Shown here piece after piece: positions 9,442 to 18,036 of a stretch of DNA of 64,000 nucleotides (positions are counted from its first letter, which is position 1; each line of letters starts with the position of its first letter). The notes under the pieces were generated by a model. That model ran no database searches and was not told where the DNA came from. It was given only the letters and a program-made list of their open reading frames with translations. The stretch comes from Tichowtungia sp964398915 (GTDB lineage Bacteria; Verrucomicrobiota; Kiritimatiellia; Kiritimatiellales; Tichowtungiaceae). Location: positions 22,489-86,488 of the forward strand of contig CAYNOR010000011.1 in NCBI GenBank assembly GCA_964398915.1, read 5' to 3'. The translations under genes were made by a program, and so were the position numbers.

Positions 9442-9588
9442 CAGGCGGCAGGGATCAGGAGTCAGCAACCCGAAGTTTCCAGTGTTTGGAAACTCCAGGT
9501 TTTTCTTTTTCCAATGACTGGAAAGATTCCTCGCAGAGGCGCAAAGCCCGCAGAGTTTTTCCAAGCATTGGAAAATTATGGAGCCAGC
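9442..9588. repeat. 147-bp direct repeat, copy 1 (with three TTTCCA/TGGAAA palindromes)
   Basis: Nearly identical to 10699-10846. It holds three interrupted palindromes: 9476-9492 (tttccagtgtttggaaa), 9506-9524 and 9557-9575. A segment rich in 'cgcagaggcgcaaagcccgcagag' words lies between the second and third. Its last bases overlap the 3' end of the nucleotidyltransferase gene. The two copies flank that gene pair in direct orientation. Confidence 0.85.
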
Positions 9589-10268
9589 GCAGCCAAACGG
9601 TCACGCAGAGCTTCCTGCCCGGTGCCACTTAGAACGTTTAGCGCTGTCTTGCGCCAGGATGCGGGAAACTGGTTGAAAATCTCTTTTATAACCGGTTGAT
9701 CATTCCGGTCAAACAGCAGATTGAGCAGTTCAACGGCAATCTCAATGTCACGTGCCTGCTTAAACGCCTCTTTGCGGCGGGGTGCCACTAACAGTTTGTG
9801 TAATGCGAAACAGGCCGGATGCGGAACCCGGATTGGTACATCTTCGAACATCAGCTTGATCGGCTTCATTAGCGCGATATCCATATAGCGAAGGCGTTGA
9901 GCATTCAGCCCCAGCTGAGGAAGATCAAAAGGCCGATCTGTTTCGCGTCCGCGCTGCGGCACCAGAAATTCCAGCATCACTTCGGGGTGAATAAGTTGCA
10001 TGTATCCGGCAGTACCTTTGTATTCGGTCAGAAAACCTAAATCCTTGAACAGTTCGGGAAGATCGATTTTGTCGCGCAGTGTGAGCGGGATGGGAACCAA
10101 AAAATCCATGTCGCGGGTGCGCAGGCTTGAGAACAGCTCGTCCCGTTCAAAATACTGCCGGTACAACAGCAGGCACCAGCTGCCGGTCAGCACAAGATAT
10201 GGAAGCACCCGTTGCGCCCGCAACCGCCGAAGCACTTCACAGCACAAATCATACTGCGGCTTTTGCAC
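9576..10268 (-). CDS. AbiEii-like nucleotidyltransferase (possible toxin of a type IV-like module)
   Basis: 230 residues with a nucleotidyltransferase-fold start: the glycine-serine loop LVLTGSWCLLLYRQYF at about 24-39 and the metal-binding TRDMDFLVP at about 50-58, matching GS-x(n)-D-x-D of AbiEii/GSU2403-type proteins. The rest is helical with no recognised domain. In the AbiE family the nucleotidyltransferase acts as a toxin that modifies tRNA and its partner is an antitoxin repressor. The upstream gene overlaps by 20 bases and is probably translated with it. Family membership is reasonably clear; toxin activity is inferred. The 3' end lies in a direct repeat and may have been replaced during rearrangement. 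Confidence 0.65.
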   Translation of the reverse strand: MQKPQYDLCCEVLRRLRAQRVLPYLVLTGSWCLLLYRQYFERDELFSSLRTRDMDFLVPIPLTLRDKIDLPELFKDLGFLTEYKGTAGYMQLIHPEVMLEFLVPQRGRETDRPFDLPQLGLNAQRLRYMDIALMKPIKLMFEDVPIRVPHPACFALHKLLVAPRRKEAFKQARDIEIAVELLNLLFDRNDQPVIKEIFNQFPASWRKTALNVLSGTGQEALRDRLAALAP

Positions 10269-10566
10269 TGAGCGCCCTCCTCAGAAAACGGATCTGCCCG
10301 CGCACCTTTGAGCGCAGATTGCGGTACTGCGCCCGCTGTTGCTTGATTGATGCGTAGAGGGCAACCTCCTCCGGCTCCACCTTGCCTTTGTAGATTAGCT
10401 TCACCTGCCCGTCTTCATCGCGCAACACGAGATAATAATAGAGATGTCCCTTGATCCGCTTCTGCACCAGACTGCCCTGCGGCAACTTGCCCAGTTCCTC
10501 GGAATACCGCTGCTCCATGCGCAGTGAATTCTCCAGCTCCTCTTCCAGCACCTCGCGAATCGCCAT
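10249..10566 (-). CDS. Small basic partner protein of the nucleotidyltransferase (putative antitoxin)
   Basis: 105 residues from MAIREVLEEELENSLRM. An earlier in-frame start would add 18 residues that cross an inverted repeat and look non-coding. The protein is charged and helical. Its middle, LPQGSLVQKRIKGHLYYYLV, resembles a family of small proteins often encoded just before AbiEii-like nucleotidyltransferases; that resemblance is from memory. The C-terminus is arginine-rich (RNLRSKVRGQIRFLRRAL). No helix-turn-helix is evident. The coding region overlaps the next gene by 20 bases. An antitoxin or autorepressor role is suggested only by the neighbour and by the inverted repeats immediately upstream. 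Confidence 0.55.
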   Translation of the reverse strand: MAIREVLEEELENSLRMEQRYSEELGKLPQGSLVQKRIKGHLYYYLVLRDEDGQVKLIYKGKVEPEEVALYASIKQQRAQYRNLRSKVRGQIRFLRRALSAKAAV

Positions 10567-10578
10567 CTTGCACCTCAT

Positions 10579-10682
10579 GGTTGTCATACAAATATCGAAT
10601 CTGAAGTGTTTGTATGCCAACCCGCCCTGCCCGTCAAGCGGTTATCATACAAAATTAATATCCCATCTGTCGTATGATAACC
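10579..10682. promoter_or_regulatory. Operator-like inverted repeats upstream of the nucleotidyltransferase module
   Basis: Two nested features. First, GGTTATCATAC (10640-10650) and GTATGATAACC (10672-10682) are perfect inverted complements 21 bases apart. Second, GGTTGTCATACAAA (10579-10592) pairs with TTTGTATGCCAACC (10609-10622) with one mismatch. All four half-sites share the core TCATAC or its complement. The location just upstream of the first gene fits binding sites for an autoregulator. Confidence 0.55.
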
Positions 10683-10698
10683 TTTCAGCGGCTGAGAA

Positions 10699-10846
10699 CA
10701 GGCGGCAGGGATCAGGTGTCAGCAACCCGAAGTTTCCAGTGTTTGGAAACTCCGGGTTTTTCTTTTTCCAATGACTGGAAAGATTCCTCGCAGAGGCGCA
10801 AAGCCCGCAGAGTTTTTCCCAAACATTGGAAAATTATGGAGCCAGC
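10699..10846. repeat. 147-bp direct repeat, copy 2
   Basis: Near-identical to 9442-9588, with the same three palindromes (10732-10748, 10763-10781 and near 10814-10833). Differences are a few single bases, for example caggtgtcag for caggagtcag. It continues directly into a remnant of the nucleotidyltransferase gene junction. Confidence 0.85.
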
Positions 10847-10972
10847 ACAAGGTATGGAAGCACCCGTTGCGCACGAAGCCGACGCAACACTTCACAGCAC
10901 AGATCATATTGCGGCTTTTGCATTAAGCGCCCTCCTCAGAAAACGGATCTTCCCGCAAACCTTTGAGCGCAG
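10847..10972 (-). pseudogene. Remnant second copy of the nucleotidyltransferase/partner junction
   Basis: This segment aligns with 10191-10316, the 5' end of the nucleotidyltransferase gene plus the 3' end of its partner, at roughly 85-90 percent by eye. It retains 'ttgcggcttttgcattaagcgccctcctcagaaaacggatct' style sequence but no complete frame. It shows that a second copy of the module once stood here and was mostly deleted. Confidence 0.7.
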
Positions 10973-11009
10973 TTTATGTGACGGATCTTTTCGACTGAAA
11001 CGACGCGAA

Positions 11010-11642
11010 CTATGCCTTGTTGAAAGACGTCTGTGAATCCAAGACTCGATCTCCATTGGTCAGCCTGGCCGTTAAGCCTGTTAGAAATGAAACTAGCAGG
11101 ATTTGTCGTAGAATTCGCCCGCTTCCTTTCAGGTTTTTATCTAAAAGCTTCAGAGCCTGAACACAAAGTGTCGCACTTAGAATAATCTTTGAATAGGCCA
11201 TAATCAGTGAAACAAAAACGCCCTTGTTGTATTTAAAGGACTTGTACGTAATAAAAATAATCACCAGCACCGTTAAGATCATCCCGACACGAATCCACCA
11301 CTCCGCCACGATTGTCCCCAGAAGCATCGCAACGAGCATGATTATATACGGCAAGAATGATAACAGGACATCCTCCGAGTTCATGTAGAATACAGCGCGA
11401 TCTGTACTCCCAAGAAAAATACCAATCAGAAGAAGCCCCAAGAAGACCAGAACGAGCATTACAAATATTTCTTCGGACATCCCTGAGCCGTTTTGTTCTG
11501 TTTGATACTCACCTCCCAGACTTGTCTGGGTCGCCACAACCCCTGCGGGATTTTCTCTTTGGGAAACTGTAGCAGTATCATTAGCAAAACCGTTTAGTCC
11601 CATCATCATAAGGAGACAAAAAAACACATGCCGCATAATCAC
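11010..11642 (-). CDS. Unrecognised membrane protein with signal peptide
   Basis: 210 residues. An N-terminal signal sequence (MRHVFFCLLMMMGLNGFA) is followed by a polar stretch of about 35 residues. Three or four hydrophobic segments come next: about 58-78 (IFVMLVLVFLGLLLIGIFL), about 90-125 (two closely spaced) and about 145-165. The C-terminus is basic. I do not recognise a family. It lies downstream of the 450-residue membrane-anchored protein on the same strand, 32 bases away, so the two are probably co-transcribed. Both sit beside a toxin-antitoxin-like module and lack housekeeping neighbours. Confidence 0.6.
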   Translation of the reverse strand: MIMRHVFFCLLMMMGLNGFANDTATVSQRENPAGVVATQTSLGGEYQTEQNGSGMSEEIFVMLVLVFLGLLLIGIFLGSTDRAVFYMNSEDVLLSFLPYIIMLVAMLLGTIVAEWWIRVGMILTVLVIIFITYKSFKYNKGVFVSLIMAYSKIILSATLCVQALKLLDKNLKGSGRILRQILLVSFLTGLTARLTNGDRVLDSQTSFNKA

Positions 11643-11673
11643 TCCGTTGTTCCAGTTCAGGATATATATACCT

Positions 11674-13026
11674 TTAAACCGTTTCCTCTTCCCGCTGGTA
11701 CTGCCAGATCATGTGATCCAGAAGCCGAGGAGATACGGGACTGCCATCCTCTTTCCGCAGCCGCCCGGCAATTTCGACAAGAACATGCTGTATTTCCGCA
11801 TCAGAAAGGTTTTCCGGAGAACATCCGGATATTCCGCTCAAAAACCGTTTTACCATCCTGTCCGGCTTAACCAGAGTTTGATCGCCGGCAAGCATAAAGA
11901 AATAGCGCAACGAAATCCCGCTACCCTGTCCTTTTATAGACAGGATTCTCTTTTCAAAGTCGGGAGACTCGGCAATTTTTGTTTTAGCAATATCCTGAAA
12001 GAACAAAACCCCGAAATCCTGCAACACCTGAGCGAACTGCAAAGCTGCTGCGGCCTTCAGTATCCCGCTTTTTGTAGATGTCCGTTGCTGATTTTTAAGT
12101 ATGTTTTGCGCAATGCCTTCAATCTCCTCGGTTGTCATATTCCGAATAAAATTGGCCAGCGACTCCTGCTCTGCTACTGCCGGGTATACATCGCTGCTAA
12201 TCCGCCGGTTTTTATTCAATGAAAAATGATCACAGTAGCGAACCGGCACCTGCTTTGTTGCGTTGTAGTTCGCGTTAATTGAAAAAACGGCATCCAGCAC
12301 ACACATCGAGAGATGCGGATAGTAATACTCGTCCGATAATTCCGTCGACAAATCCAGTTTGTCGAGGCAGAAGGCTTCGATCTTGTCCACCAATCCGGGA
12401 ACCGCCCTCATGCTAAATTTCGCCCGTCTTTCAGCGGATTTTTCCTGAACCTTCTGTGTTGTCTGAAATATCTTATTATCCAATTCCGGGTTAATTTTCC
12501 GATCAGACAGTCCCAGCTCAACTCGGCAGCAGTTGGCAAAATCCTGAAGCCGCCGCATAATTTCAATCTTCTGATCTGTTCCTATGATCGGAATTTCACT
12601 GGTATTGCTCGCCAGATAAACTTCTGAAATCTTTGAATCAATCCGCTCAAAGGAACTGATCACATCGTCTCCGGCTATCATCTGAATCTTTACTAAAATA
12701 AATTTGACCGCATTCAGCTCCTCATCAGAAATGGATTCGTCCGCCAAAATAGACTGGATGGTCTCAACTGTAAGCTTGTACAGGTCGACTTTTTCTTCAA
12801 ATACCTTCTGCTGTTTTTCTCTGGAGTGTTCAACTTCCGTCTGTTTGTTTAACAGGATCATCGTAATAATGATCGTGAAGATTGTGCCCAGTGTCGCCGC
12901 CAGAAACTCTATCGCCTCTTGGTTTTTCACCGCCTTAAAAAGCGGAGGAAATGCAAAAAGGCAGAACATCCAAATGCCGCCAGCCAAAACAAAAAGCCCG
13001 ATATTCTTTTTAACCGCCATTTTCAT
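11674..13026 (-). CDS. Unrecognised membrane-anchored protein with coiled coil
   Basis: 450 residues. Two N-terminal transmembrane helices (about 9-28 and 41-60, the second FLAATLGTIFTIIITMILL) are followed by a coiled-coil stretch (KQTEVEHSREKQQKVFEEKV) and a large soluble region of about 370 residues, presumably cytoplasmic. The coiled-coil region with 'VFEEKVDLYKLTVETIQSIL' resembles a class of uncharacterised two-TM proteins scattered in accessory regions of bacterial genomes. I see no catalytic motif I can name. It is somewhat less GC-rich than its neighbours. The gene starts a two-gene set with 11010-11642. A phage-defence role is possible from position only. Confidence 0.6.
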   Translation of the reverse strand: MKMAVKKNIGLFVLAGGIWMFCLFAFPPLFKAVKNQEAIEFLAATLGTIFTIIITMILLNKQTEVEHSREKQQKVFEEKVDLYKLTVETIQSILADESISDEELNAVKFILVKIQMIAGDDVISSFERIDSKISEVYLASNTSEIPIIGTDQKIEIMRRLQDFANCCRVELGLSDRKINPELDNKIFQTTQKVQEKSAERRAKFSMRAVPGLVDKIEAFCLDKLDLSTELSDEYYYPHLSMCVLDAVFSINANYNATKQVPVRYCDHFSLNKNRRISSDVYPAVAEQESLANFIRNMTTEEIEGIAQNILKNQQRTSTKSGILKAAAALQFAQVLQDFGVLFFQDIAKTKIAESPDFEKRILSIKGQGSGISLRYFFMLAGDQTLVKPDRMVKRFLSGISGCSPENLSDAEIQHVLVEIAGRLRKEDGSPVSPRLLDHMIWQYQREEETV

Positions 13027-13213
13027 ACAGCCTCCCTATTGTGTGCAGTCTGCCAGACTTTATGGATAAATCAACCCCCGCAGGCGCTCGACATCAGACG
13101 ATTATTCCGTTATCGATAATACCTGTTTCGGACGTCAGCAGCCTCCGCCAAATCAACGGGTTAGAAACAATGAATCTGGGGCTTGAAGTAAGGGTCAATT
13201 AAAGGACACGAGT

Positions 13214-13474
13214 ATGGGTCTAAAATTCTTTGGAAAAAAGGCGGCAGAGGCCGTAACCAACTTGGCTTCTGGTGCTGCAAGTGCTGTTATAGGTGCAGTT
13301 AGTGAAACGGCAAAAACAGCAGCTGGCAGCGTTATGAGCATTCGGAGTGAAGTCAGCAACAAGAAGAATCTGTTAGTCGAAGAAAAGCTATCCCACCTTA
13401 AAAAACTGTACGACGCGGGCCTTATCAATGATGCCGAGTATCAAGCAAAGAAGACAGATATCCTCAAATGTTGA
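13214..13474 (+). CDS. Small protein with C-terminal SHOCT domain
   Basis: 86 residues. The first 40 are alanine- and serine-rich (AAEAVTNLASGAASAVIGAV) and could form an amphipathic or membrane-associated helix. The last 30, EEKLSHLKKLYDAGLINDAEYQ followed by KKTDIL, fit the SHOCT domain (short C-terminal), a helical hairpin thought to mediate oligomerisation. An AAAGGACACGAGT stretch upstream supplies a plausible ribosome-binding site. Function unknown. It stands alone between the accessory patch and the PhnA gene. Confidence 0.75.
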   Translation: MGLKFFGKKAAEAVTNLASGAASAVIGAVSETAKTAAGSVMSIRSEVSNKKNLLVEEKLSHLKKLYDAGLINDAEYQAKKTDILKC

Positions 13475-13637
13475 TAACAGGGGCAGCAAAGGCAACGGTA
13501 TCCCGTAATCTAGTAATTTTTTTGAGGTTAGAATTTCTCTGCGGCCTCTGTGTCTTTGCGAAAAATAATTTTCCCGAAGCGGCTCTGGCGCGACGTGTCT
13601 GTTCATGGTTAAATCCCCGCTTTCAAAAGGAGAACCA

Positions 13638-13982
13638 ATGAGCGAAATACCTGCCTGCCCGAAGTGTAAATCTGAATATGCCTACGAAGACAGCGCTTTG
13701 CTGGTCTGTCCCGACTGCGGTCATGAATGGACGCCCGGCAACGAAGAGGTAGAAAAGCCCGCGCAGGAAAAGGTCGTCAAAGACGCGGTCGGAAATATTC
13801 TGCAGGACGGCGACACGGTGTCGGTGATCAAGGATCTCAAGATCAAGGGGTCATCGCAGGTCGTCAAAGTCGGAACCAAGGTGAAAAATATCCGCCTGGT
13901 GGACGGCGATCATGACATCGACTGCAAAATCCCCGGCGTGGGCGCGATGGGTTTGAAGTCCGAGTTCGTCAAAAAGGTTTGA
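13638..13982 (+). CDS. yjdM: PhnA/YjdM-family zinc-ribbon protein
   Basis: 114 residues starting MSEIPACPKCKSEYAYED. The N-terminal zinc ribbon has CPKC and CPDCGHEWTP as its two knuckles. The C-terminal beta domain contains the family block DAVGNILQDGDTVSVIKDLK and ends with LKSEFVKKV. Length and architecture match YjdM (formerly PhnA of the alkylphosphonate operon), a conserved protein whose biochemical role is not established; no phosphonate genes are nearby. AAGGAGAACCA just before the ATG is a strong ribosome-binding site and fixes the start, although the frame is open for another 11 codons upstream. Confidence 0.92.
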   Translation: MSEIPACPKCKSEYAYEDSALLVCPDCGHEWTPGNEEVEKPAQEKVVKDAVGNILQDGDTVSVIKDLKIKGSSQVVKVGTKVKNIRLVDGDHDIDCKIPGVGAMGLKSEFVKKV

Positions 13983-14145
13983 GCAAAAAATAAGTCTGCG
14001 GGCTGCTTATACCCTTTCGCATGATTTCCGGTTTTTATTACCGCGCCCAACGGACGCGGCTACAAAAAAGCCGGGTTCGCCGCCGAACGGGGAAAGACGG
14101 GCTATAAGGATAAAATTATCCTTTGCGAGAGCGAAAAACTAACTT

Positions 14146-15453
14146 TTGACTGCCGCTACAAGCCGGTTCTGGCTATGGTTGCCCTGCGTGAATCCTATTA
14201 TAAAAATTAAACCCAGGCTCGCCGCTCTTCTTGCGAATGATTTATTGCGTCATACGGCCATTCTTTTTGCCGGCATGATGGTGGTGAATGGGTGCAATTT
14301 AGTTTATCAAATGGTTGTCAGCCGGGTACTGCCGGAAAAAGAATACGCCCTGCTGGCGGCGTTTTTCGGCATACTGACGATTCTCGGATATCCGCTTTCC
14401 ACACTCACCACCGGATTGGGCCGCTACAGCAGTCTGCTCCAGCAGCAAGGGCGCATCGGCGATGTGAAACGTCTGTTGCATAAATGGCTCCTGTTGACCG
14501 GCGCACCAGCCTTTGCGCTGGGGATGGCAATCATTCTGTTTAACGGGCCGGTTGCGGGTTTTTTGCATTTGAACCGGCTTGCTCCCATTCTTATTGCTGG
14601 CGCTTTGCTCCCGGCCATGTTCTGGCTTCCGATTCTGACCGGAGCCGCGCAGGGATTACAACTTTTCGGCTGGAGTTCACTGTCTTCTATCCTGGGCGCA
14701 ACCGTGCGCCTTTTATTAGGCGCGGGGTTCGTCTGGTTTTTGTATCCAGCCTGCGGATGGGCGATGATGGGTCACGGAGTCAGCGTCTATTTGTCAGCAG
14801 CCGTGCTGGGTCTCGGCCTTTTTCTGGTTTTGCGCGGCGGAGAAAAAACCGGCAATCCATTACCCAGCATGCGCTTCTATCTGTTACAAAGCTTTTTTAT
14901 TCAACTCGCTTTTGCTGTGCTGATGACCGCCGACGTCGTGCTGGTGAAACACTATCTGCCTGAGAACACAGAATTTGCTTATGCTTCGACACTGGGACGG
15001 ATAGTGGCCTGGTTTTCAATGGCCGTGGCCGTGGCGATGTTTCCCAAGGTGACCTCATCCGGCAAAGCAACAGCACAACACCGGAAGATTTTCTTTCAAT
15101 CATTCGGTTACACGGGACTTTGCGTCGTAGCGGCGGCGTCCGGATGTTTTCTGCTTCCGCGCCTTTTGCTTCGTATCGTGTTTGGTATTACAGCCGCCCC
15201 GGATTCATTAATACTTTTAACCAGACTCATGGCCGCCGCAATGGCCGCTTCTGCACTGCTGAATGTGGTCGTACAGTTTATGCTGGCTCAGCGCCGCTTT
15301 AAATATCTGATCACCGTGGTGTTTTTCGCATTACTATATCTGGTATCTGTGCATGTTTTCCATGGAACCGCGCAGCAGATTGCTGCATCCGCCGGTGTAT
15401 TCAATACCTTGGCTCTGCTGACGGGGCTATGGGTTGTTACCCGGGAAAATTGA
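14146..15453 (+). CDS. Polysaccharide/oligosaccharide flippase-like membrane protein (MOP superfamily)
   Basis: 435 residues with about 12 predicted membrane segments. The first follows LLRHTAILFAGMMVVNGCN, and the motif YQMVVSRVLPEKEYALLAAFF is typical of the first loop in Wzx/RfbX-like transporters. These proteins move lipid-linked glycans across the inner membrane. The start is uncertain: a GTG near 14188 (before NPIIKIKPR) is an alternative giving a shorter leader. No glycosyltransferase is next to it, so the substrate cannot be guessed. It converges with pnp, and the terminator at 15637-15668 lies between them. Confidence 0.8.
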   Translation: MTAATSRFWLWLPCVNPIIKIKPRLAALLANDLLRHTAILFAGMMVVNGCNLVYQMVVSRVLPEKEYALLAAFFGILTILGYPLSTLTTGLGRYSSLLQQQGRIGDVKRLLHKWLLLTGAPAFALGMAIILFNGPVAGFLHLNRLAPILIAGALLPAMFWLPILTGAAQGLQLFGWSSLSSILGATVRLLLGAGFVWFLYPACGWAMMGHGVSVYLSAAVLGLGLFLVLRGGEKTGNPLPSMRFYLLQSFFIQLAFAVLMTADVVLVKHYLPENTEFAYASTLGRIVAWFSMAVAVAMFPKVTSSGKATAQHRKIFFQSFGYTGLCVVAAASGCFLLPRLLLRIVFGITAAPDSLILLTRLMAAAMAASALLNVVVQFMLAQRRFKYLITVVFFALLYLVSVHVFHGTAQQIAASAGVFNTLALLTGLWVVTREN

Positions 15454-15636
15454 TGCGTCGGCGGAACCCTTCCGGAACGACCACCAGTAGGCCCATGTCG
15501 CTGCCTGCACAGGCGCCGCTCCGGGCAAACTCAAAGGGCGGATGAACCAAAGAAACGATTTGCTCGACCGTGCTTGTTCCGGCTGTATCGGTCGGGGACA
15601 CAACGGCTATAGGTTTTGCGATCACTTCAAGACAAT

Positions 15637-15668
15637 AAAAAAGCCCTCCCGCAGACGGAAGGGCTTTT
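15637..15668. terminator. Bidirectional intrinsic terminator between the flippase gene and pnp
   Basis: AAAAAAGCCCTCCCGC at the left pairs with CGGAAGGGCTTTT at the right through a short loop. On the minus strand the hairpin is followed by a T-run, so it ends pnp 20 bases after its stop codon. The A-run at the left edge makes it usable from the other side as well. Confidence 0.85.
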
Positions 15669-15688
15669 CAGTTCACCGGGGACGATGA

Positions 15689-17803
15689 TTAGTCGTTGGT
15701 GGCGGAGGCGGCATCTTTTTCAGCCATAGCCGCACGGCGGCTGAGGCGGATTTTACCGTCGCGGTCCACATCGAGAACCTTGACCCACATGATGTCGCCT
15801 TCTTTGCAGATGTCTTCGACTTTGCCGACGCGGAAGTCAGCGAGTTCGGAGATATGCACCAAGCCGTCTTTGCCGGGCATGATTTCGACGAACGCGCCGA
15901 AGTCGCGGATCGTTTTGACCGTACCTTCGTAGAGCTGGCCGATTTCGGCTTCCGCCGTGATCGAATTAACCGCCTTGACCGCTGCCTTCATAGCGTTGGC
16001 ATCGGCGCTGAATACGTTGACGGTGCCGTCTTCTTCGATGTCGATCTGTACGCCGTAGGTATCGGTGATACCCCGGATAACTTTCCCTCCAGGACCGATG
16101 AGTGCGCCGATCTTTTCCGGATCAATCTTGATGACCACAATGCGCGGAGCAAACTCGGACATTTCTTCACGCGGAGCGGCGATGACGCTTTCCATGTAGT
16201 CGAGGATATCCATACGGCCTTTACGGGCCATTTCAAAGGCGCCTTCGACGAGATCCCAGCGGAGACCGTCGATCTTGAGGTCGACCTGGAAGCCGGTGAT
16301 ACCGTCACGGGTACCGCAGACTTTGAAGTCCATGTCGCCGCAGTGGTCTTCGGTGCCGAGAATATCGAGCACGAGATCAGCCTTGCCGTTTTCGCCGGTG
16401 AAAAGACCGACGGAAATACCGCCGACCGGTTTCTTAATCGGAACGCCGGCATCCATCAGGGCCAGCGTACCTACGCAAACAGAAGCCATGGATGACGAAC
16501 CGTTGGATCCCATGATTTCAGAAACAAGACGCACGGCGTAGGGATAGTTGTCGGGTATAACCGGAACCAGGCTGCGTTCAGCCAGATTTCCATGACCGAT
16601 TTCACGACGGCCGGTGTTACCCAGACGTCCGACTTCACCGACGCTGTAAGGCGGGAAGTTATAGTGGAGCATGAAGTTCTTTTCGGTCGCACCGCCGGTA
16701 ACGGCATCGATCGACTGCGAATCTTTACGCGGGCCGAGGGTGACGATGGCCAGCGACTGAGTTTCGCCGCGGTTAAATACGGCTGAACCGTGGACGCGCG
16801 GCAATACACCAACCTGTGCATTGAGCGGGCGCAGTTCATTAAAGCCGCGGCCGCCGACACGCGTTTTGTGCTCGAGCACATTCTTGCGGACGGTTTCAAT
16901 TTCGAGTTCATCGAACAGGTGGAAGTATTCGTTATCGGCCATTTCCGGAAACACGGCAAGCAGGCTTGTTTTGAGCGATTTTTTGATCGCGCTGATTTTT
17001 TCCTGACGGGCCAGCTTGTCGCTGGTCGCCAGAGCGGCGAGCAGTTCGGCGCCAGCGATCTCGCGGGCCTTGGCCAGCTTGGCTTCGTCGGCAGGAACAA
17101 TTTCAATTTTCTTTTCCGGCAGACCGAGCTGCTTGCGCAGTTCGAGCTGCGCTTTAATGATTGGCTGAATCGCTTCGTGCGCCAGTTTCATGGCGGCAAC
17201 GAAATCGGCTTCGCTGATTTCTTTGGCGCTTCCTTCGATCATAAGCGGCAGAGCGGCGGTTCCGGCGTAGGTCAGATCGAGGTCGCCCTGAGCGAGTTCG
17301 GCGTGCGTCGGGCAGACAATAAATTTTCCGTTAACACGGGCGACGCGGACGGCAGCGATCGGGCCCATAAAGGGAACTTCAGAAATCACCAGCGCAGCGC
17401 TGGAAGCATTGACGCTGAGAAAGTCGGTATCGAGCTGACCATCGCAGCTGAGCAGCATGTTATTGATCTGCACGTCGTTGCAATACCCTTTCGGGAATAA
17501 CGGACGGAGCGGACGGTCGGTGACGCGGGCGGTCAGAATTTCTTTTTCGGACGGGCGGGCTTCACGCTTGAAAAATCCGCCGGGAAAACGGCCTGCGGCA
17601 TAGAATTTTTCGCGATACTCAACCTGAAGCGGGAAGAAATCCACGCCTTCACGGGGGGTATTGGTGGCTGTAACGGCGGAGAAGACGATGTTATCGCCCA
17701 GGCCGCAACTCACTGCGCCGGCTGCCTGCTGTGCGAGGAGGCCGGACTCGAAGAACATCGGCTTGCCGCCGACTTCGAATTGTATTTTGACTGTATCTTT
17801 CAT
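15689..17803 (-). CDS. pnp: Polyribonucleotide nucleotidyltransferase (PNPase)
   Basis: 704 residues. The enzyme degrades RNA 3' to 5' by phosphorolysis and joins the RNA degradosome or acts as a trimer in the cytoplasm. Order: first RNase PH domain (about 10-150), helical linker (about 240-315), second RNase PH domain (about 325-540) with GHGNLAERSLVPVIP, KH domain (KIGALIGPGGKVIRGI, about 560-590) and S1 domain (IGQLYEGTVKTIRDFGAFVE, about 625-690). All parts are present at the usual length. The start at 17803 follows GAAGGAAAAAGAGAA; an ATG eight codons earlier would read through that ribosome-binding site. rpsO lies upstream on the same strand, the classical rpsO-pnp order. Confidence 0.97.
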   Translation of the reverse strand: MKDTVKIQFEVGGKPMFFESGLLAQQAAGAVSCGLGDNIVFSAVTATNTPREGVDFFPLQVEYREKFYAAGRFPGGFFKREARPSEKEILTARVTDRPLRPLFPKGYCNDVQINNMLLSCDGQLDTDFLSVNASSAALVISEVPFMGPIAAVRVARVNGKFIVCPTHAELAQGDLDLTYAGTAALPLMIEGSAKEISEADFVAAMKLAHEAIQPIIKAQLELRKQLGLPEKKIEIVPADEAKLAKAREIAGAELLAALATSDKLARQEKISAIKKSLKTSLLAVFPEMADNEYFHLFDELEIETVRKNVLEHKTRVGGRGFNELRPLNAQVGVLPRVHGSAVFNRGETQSLAIVTLGPRKDSQSIDAVTGGATEKNFMLHYNFPPYSVGEVGRLGNTGRREIGHGNLAERSLVPVIPDNYPYAVRLVSEIMGSNGSSSMASVCVGTLALMDAGVPIKKPVGGISVGLFTGENGKADLVLDILGTEDHCGDMDFKVCGTRDGITGFQVDLKIDGLRWDLVEGAFEMARKGRMDILDYMESVIAAPREEMSEFAPRIVVIKIDPEKIGALIGPGGKVIRGITDTYGVQIDIEEDGTVNVFSADANAMKAAVKAVNSITAEAEIGQLYEGTVKTIRDFGAFVEIMPGKDGLVHISELADFRVGKVEDICKEGDIMWVKVLDVDRDGKIRLSRRAAMAEKDAASATND

Positions 17804-17993
17804 TTCTCTTTTTCCTTCTGCATCCATGACTTCCGGGAGCCCGGCGAGGCCGGATGCTCAGGCCTCTGGGGTGGATAGCGAACTGCGCTGCAGTTCGAAT
17901 TACCAGTTATTGGTGTTTGGCTATCGGGGAGGAGATTTAAGCCATCCTTTTAACCGATTGACGCGTAACTGATAACCGCCGCAACAAGCGGCT

Positions 17994-18026
17994 GAAACAA
18001 AACAGCCCCGTCATGAACGGGGCCGT
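17994..18026 (-). terminator. Intrinsic terminator after rpsO
   Basis: On the minus strand GGCCCCGTTCATGACGGGGC forms a tight GC-rich stem-loop followed by TGTTTTGTTT. It begins about 11 bases after the rpsO stop codon and would separate rpsO from pnp or attenuate read-through. Confidence 0.85.
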
Positions 18027-18036
18027 TCTCGTATTC

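Noticed and set aside
15437..15625. A 62-codon minus-strand frame downstream of pnp
   Set aside because: It starts just past the pnp terminator and overlaps the flippase stop, lacks a ribosome-binding site, and matches nothing I recognise.
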